6,111 nucleotides of DNA from Collinsella aerofaciens (GTDB lineage Bacteria > Actinomycetota > Coriobacteriia > Coriobacteriales > Coriobacteriaceae), in contig RKAY01000005.1 of NCBI GenBank assembly GCA_014846205.1, forward strand, positions 1 to 6,111, given 5' to 3'. Positions 4,576 through 6,111 of this stretch are shown piece after piece; within the stretch, counting starts at the first letter, position 1, and each line of letters begins with the position of its first letter. Made by a program: the position numbers and the translations under genes. Under the pieces are notes generated by a model. It searched no databases, was not told where the DNA came from, and was given only the letters and a program-made list of their open reading frames with translations.

Positions 4576-5943
4576 TTAGCGGGGCACGTAGCGGCCGGGT
4601 TGGGCTCCGGTGGGCTCGCCGTCGCGCGCTGCCAGCACACCGTTCACAAACACGGCCTTGGCGCGGCCATGTGCCTCAAAACCCTCGAGCGGCGTGTAGT
4701 CCACGGCCTGATGCTGCGTCGCGGCACTGATCGTCCAACGCGCGCACGGATCCCACACGCACACGTCGGCATCGGCACCCTCGGCAAGACAGCCCTTGCG
4801 CGGATACATGCCAAAAACGCGCGCCGGATTCTCGCTCATCAAGCGGCACAGATCCTCGGGACCCAGCTGCCCCTCAAAGCTCGTGGCAATCGCAACGGGG
4901 CGATGCTCCACACCGGGCCCGCCGTTGGGAATCGCGCGGAAATCATCGCGTCCTCGGTCCTTTTGCCCGTGCAGGTTAAAGCTGCAATGATCGGTCGCAA
5001 TAGTATCGATCTCGCCAGCCACAAGCGCCTCGCGCAGCGCGGCACGGTCACCGGCATGGCGCAGCGGCGGACTCATCACATACTTGGCACCCGCAAAGCC
5101 GTCCTCGCCCTGCTCCAAATAGCAAGTATCGTCGAGCATCAGATACTGAGGGCAGGTCTCGACATAAATATTCTTCTGCCCGCGCGCCTTGGCAGCACGA
5201 ATGGCCTCGAGCCCCAGCTTAGTCGAAAGGTGCACCACGTTGACCGGAGCGTCCCCGGCCAAGTGTGCCAGATACAGCAGGCGGCTCACGGCCTCGGCCT
5301 CACACACATCCGGACGGCTGAGTGCATGCCCCTCGGGCCCGTGGATACCCTGCTCGTACACGCGCTTCTGCAGTTCATTCACCAGCGTGCCGTTCTCGCA
5401 ATGCACGCACAGTATGCCGCCCAGGTGCTTGAGCTCCTCCAGCACCTCGAGCGTCTCGGCATCGTCCAAGCGCAGGTGGTCGTAGGCAAAGTAGGTCTTG
5501 AACGACGATACGCCCGCCTCGCGCATGGCCGAAAGGTCGGCACGGTTGCGCTCGTTCCACTCGGCGAGTGCCATATGAAAGGCGTAGTTGGCCGTGCAGG
5601 TTCCGTCGGCGCGGCGATGCCACTCGGCAAGGGCGTCGGGCATGGTCACGCCGCGATCGGCCGTCGCGTAGTCCACGATGGTCGTCGTACCGCCACAGGC
5701 AGCCGCACGCGTACCGGTCTCAAAGCTATCGGCCGTCCAATCCATGCCAGTCCAGCACTGCATGTGCGTGTGGCCGTCGATAAAGCCGGGGAACACCCAA
5801 CAGCCCGCGGCATCCTCGACGGTATCGCCCTCGGCCGGCTCGATTGCCGCGGCAATCCGCACAATCTTGTCGCCCTCCATGGCAAGATCGGCGCGGCGAA
5901 GTCCCTGGGGCGTCACGAGCGCGCCGTTTTTGATGATGATCAT
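4576..5943 (-). CDS. hyuA: Hydantoinase/dihydropyrimidinase-family cyclic amidohydrolase
   Basis: This 455-aa protein is a full-length member of the dihydropyrimidinase/D-hydantoinase family, which opens cyclic amide rings using two metal ions bridged by a carboxylated lysine. The expected residues are all visible: GHTH (H58, H60), SSFKTYFAY with the bridging K149 and the catalytic-type Y154 five residues later, VHCENG (H181), VVHLS (H238), ATDHC (D318) and the substrate-loop motif NGGPGVEHRP (340-349). It has 14 cysteines, including one beside H181 and one two residues after D318, which looks high for the family. The ATG follows the upstream stop codon by nine bases and AAGGAG overlaps that stop, so translation is probably coupled. 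With yqeB, yqeC and xdhC nearby, the best parallel is E. coli HyuA (YgeZ), linked to purine or hydantoin-like ring breakdown. The exact substrate cannot be read from the sequence; pyrimidine degradation is the alternative. Confidence 0.93.
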   Translation of the reverse strand: MIIIKNGALVTPQGLRRADLAMEGDKIVRIAAAIEPAEGDTVEDAAGCWVFPGFIDGHTHMQCWTGMDWTADSFETGTRAAACGGTTTIVDYATADRGVTMPDALAEWHRRADGTCTANYAFHMALAEWNERNRADLSAMREAGVSSFKTYFAYDHLRLDDAETLEVLEELKHLGGILCVHCENGTLVNELQKRVYEQGIHGPEGHALSRPDVCEAEAVSRLLYLAHLAGDAPVNVVHLSTKLGLEAIRAAKARGQKNIYVETCPQYLMLDDTCYLEQGEDGFAGAKYVMSPPLRHAGDRAALREALVAGEIDTIATDHCSFNLHGQKDRGRDDFRAIPNGGPGVEHRPVAIATSFEGQLGPEDLCRLMSENPARVFGMYPRKGCLAEGADADVCVWDPCARWTISAATQHQAVDYTPLEGFEAHGRAKAVFVNGVLAARDGEPTGAQPGRYVPR

Positions 5944-5952
5944 TATTGCTCC

Positions 5953-6111
5953 TTATTGATTGATGCAGTTGGCCACGCGATCAAAATATGAGCAGGCGGC
6001 GATATGCTCCGTTATGCGTTGCTGTCCCTTGGCGGTATCGACGTCCCACAGCTCGTAGGCACGCGCCTCGACCAGCACCACGTCGGTACGGTCCTTGAGG
6101 ATCGAACCGCC
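5953..6111 (-). CDS. 3' end of an unidentified gene upstream of hyuA (52 codons visible)
   Basis: The minus strand is open from the window edge to a TAA at 5955-5953. It begins GGSILKDRTDVVLVEARAYE and ends ACSYFDRVANCINQ, with coding-type codon use (GC-rich third positions) matching its neighbours. Nine bases separate its stop from the hyuA ATG, and its TAA is part of the hyuA ribosome binding site (TAAGGAG), so the two genes are almost certainly in one operon. I do not recognise the family. The visible end does not resemble the C-termini I know for YgeW, YgeX, YgeY, carbamate kinase or SsnA, which are the genes one might expect beside hyuA. Confidence 0.85.
   Translation of the reverse strand, partial: GGSILKDRTDVVLVEARAYELWDVDTAKGQQRITEHIAACSYFDRVANCINQ

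Noticed and set aside
1772..5943. Selenocysteine-encoding in-frame TGA codons
   Set aside because: The yqeB, xdhC, yqeC and hyuA-like frames are full length without internal stops, and the visible parts of both edge genes contain none. Selenium in SDMH enzymes is a cofactor rather than selenocysteine, so none is required.
4564..5991. 475-codon open frame on the plus strand opposite hyuA
   Set aside because: It is the mirror of a GC-rich gene with an unmistakable amidohydrolase sequence on the minus strand. The plus-strand translation shows no domain and no ribosome binding site.

Overview
The window is GC-rich (about 60-67% in most coding stretches) and densely coded. It suggests an anaerobic gut actinobacterium of the Coriobacteriia, perhaps Collinsella-like. 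That placement is an inference from three things: base composition, a zinc-ribbon/single-membrane-helix protein of a kind common in that class, and a cluster of accessory genes for selenium-dependent molybdenum hydroxylases (SDMH). No rRNA or marker gene is present to confirm it.

Layout. (1) Positions 1-33 are the first 11 codons of a minus-strand gene that leaves the window, preceded on its own strand by a possibly structured leader and a candidate promoter (34-235). (2) Positions 326-1525 (-) encode a 399-aa membrane-anchored zinc-ribbon protein. The part of the gene for its C-terminal domain is clearly more AT-rich than the rest. (3) Positions 1526-1771 are non-coding and hold a 12-bp palindrome and a long inverted-repeat element. 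(4) Positions 1772-3619 (-) are a tight two-gene unit, yqeB then xdhC. (5) Positions 3620-3721 are a divergent intergenic region. (6) Positions 3722-4456 (+) are yqeC. (7) Positions 4457-4575 separate convergent genes and hold a second inverted-repeat element. (8) Positions 4576-5943 (-) are a hydantoinase/dihydropyrimidinase-family amidohydrolase (hyuA-like), coupled to an upstream gene of which only the last 52 codons are visible (5953-6111, -).

How the genes fit together. XdhC, YqeB and YqeC are the maturation and accessory proteins expected beside SDMHs, and the E. coli ygeW-ssnA region likewise places hyuA, yqeB and yqeC close together. The likely setting is anaerobic breakdown of purines or related N-heterocycles: a molybdenum hydroxylase (not in this window) oxidises the ring and the HyuA-like enzyme opens a cyclic amide. 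The hydroxylase subunits, selD and ssnA are not visible here.

The most unusual non-coding feature is a family of inverted repeats sharing the outer arm GTTGCGGTGgAATAg. There are two complete copies and one half copy, each just downstream of a gene's stop codon. The two complete copies differ in their inner arms, but each stays self-complementary. No CRISPR array, tRNA, rRNA, transposase or classical U-tract terminator was seen.
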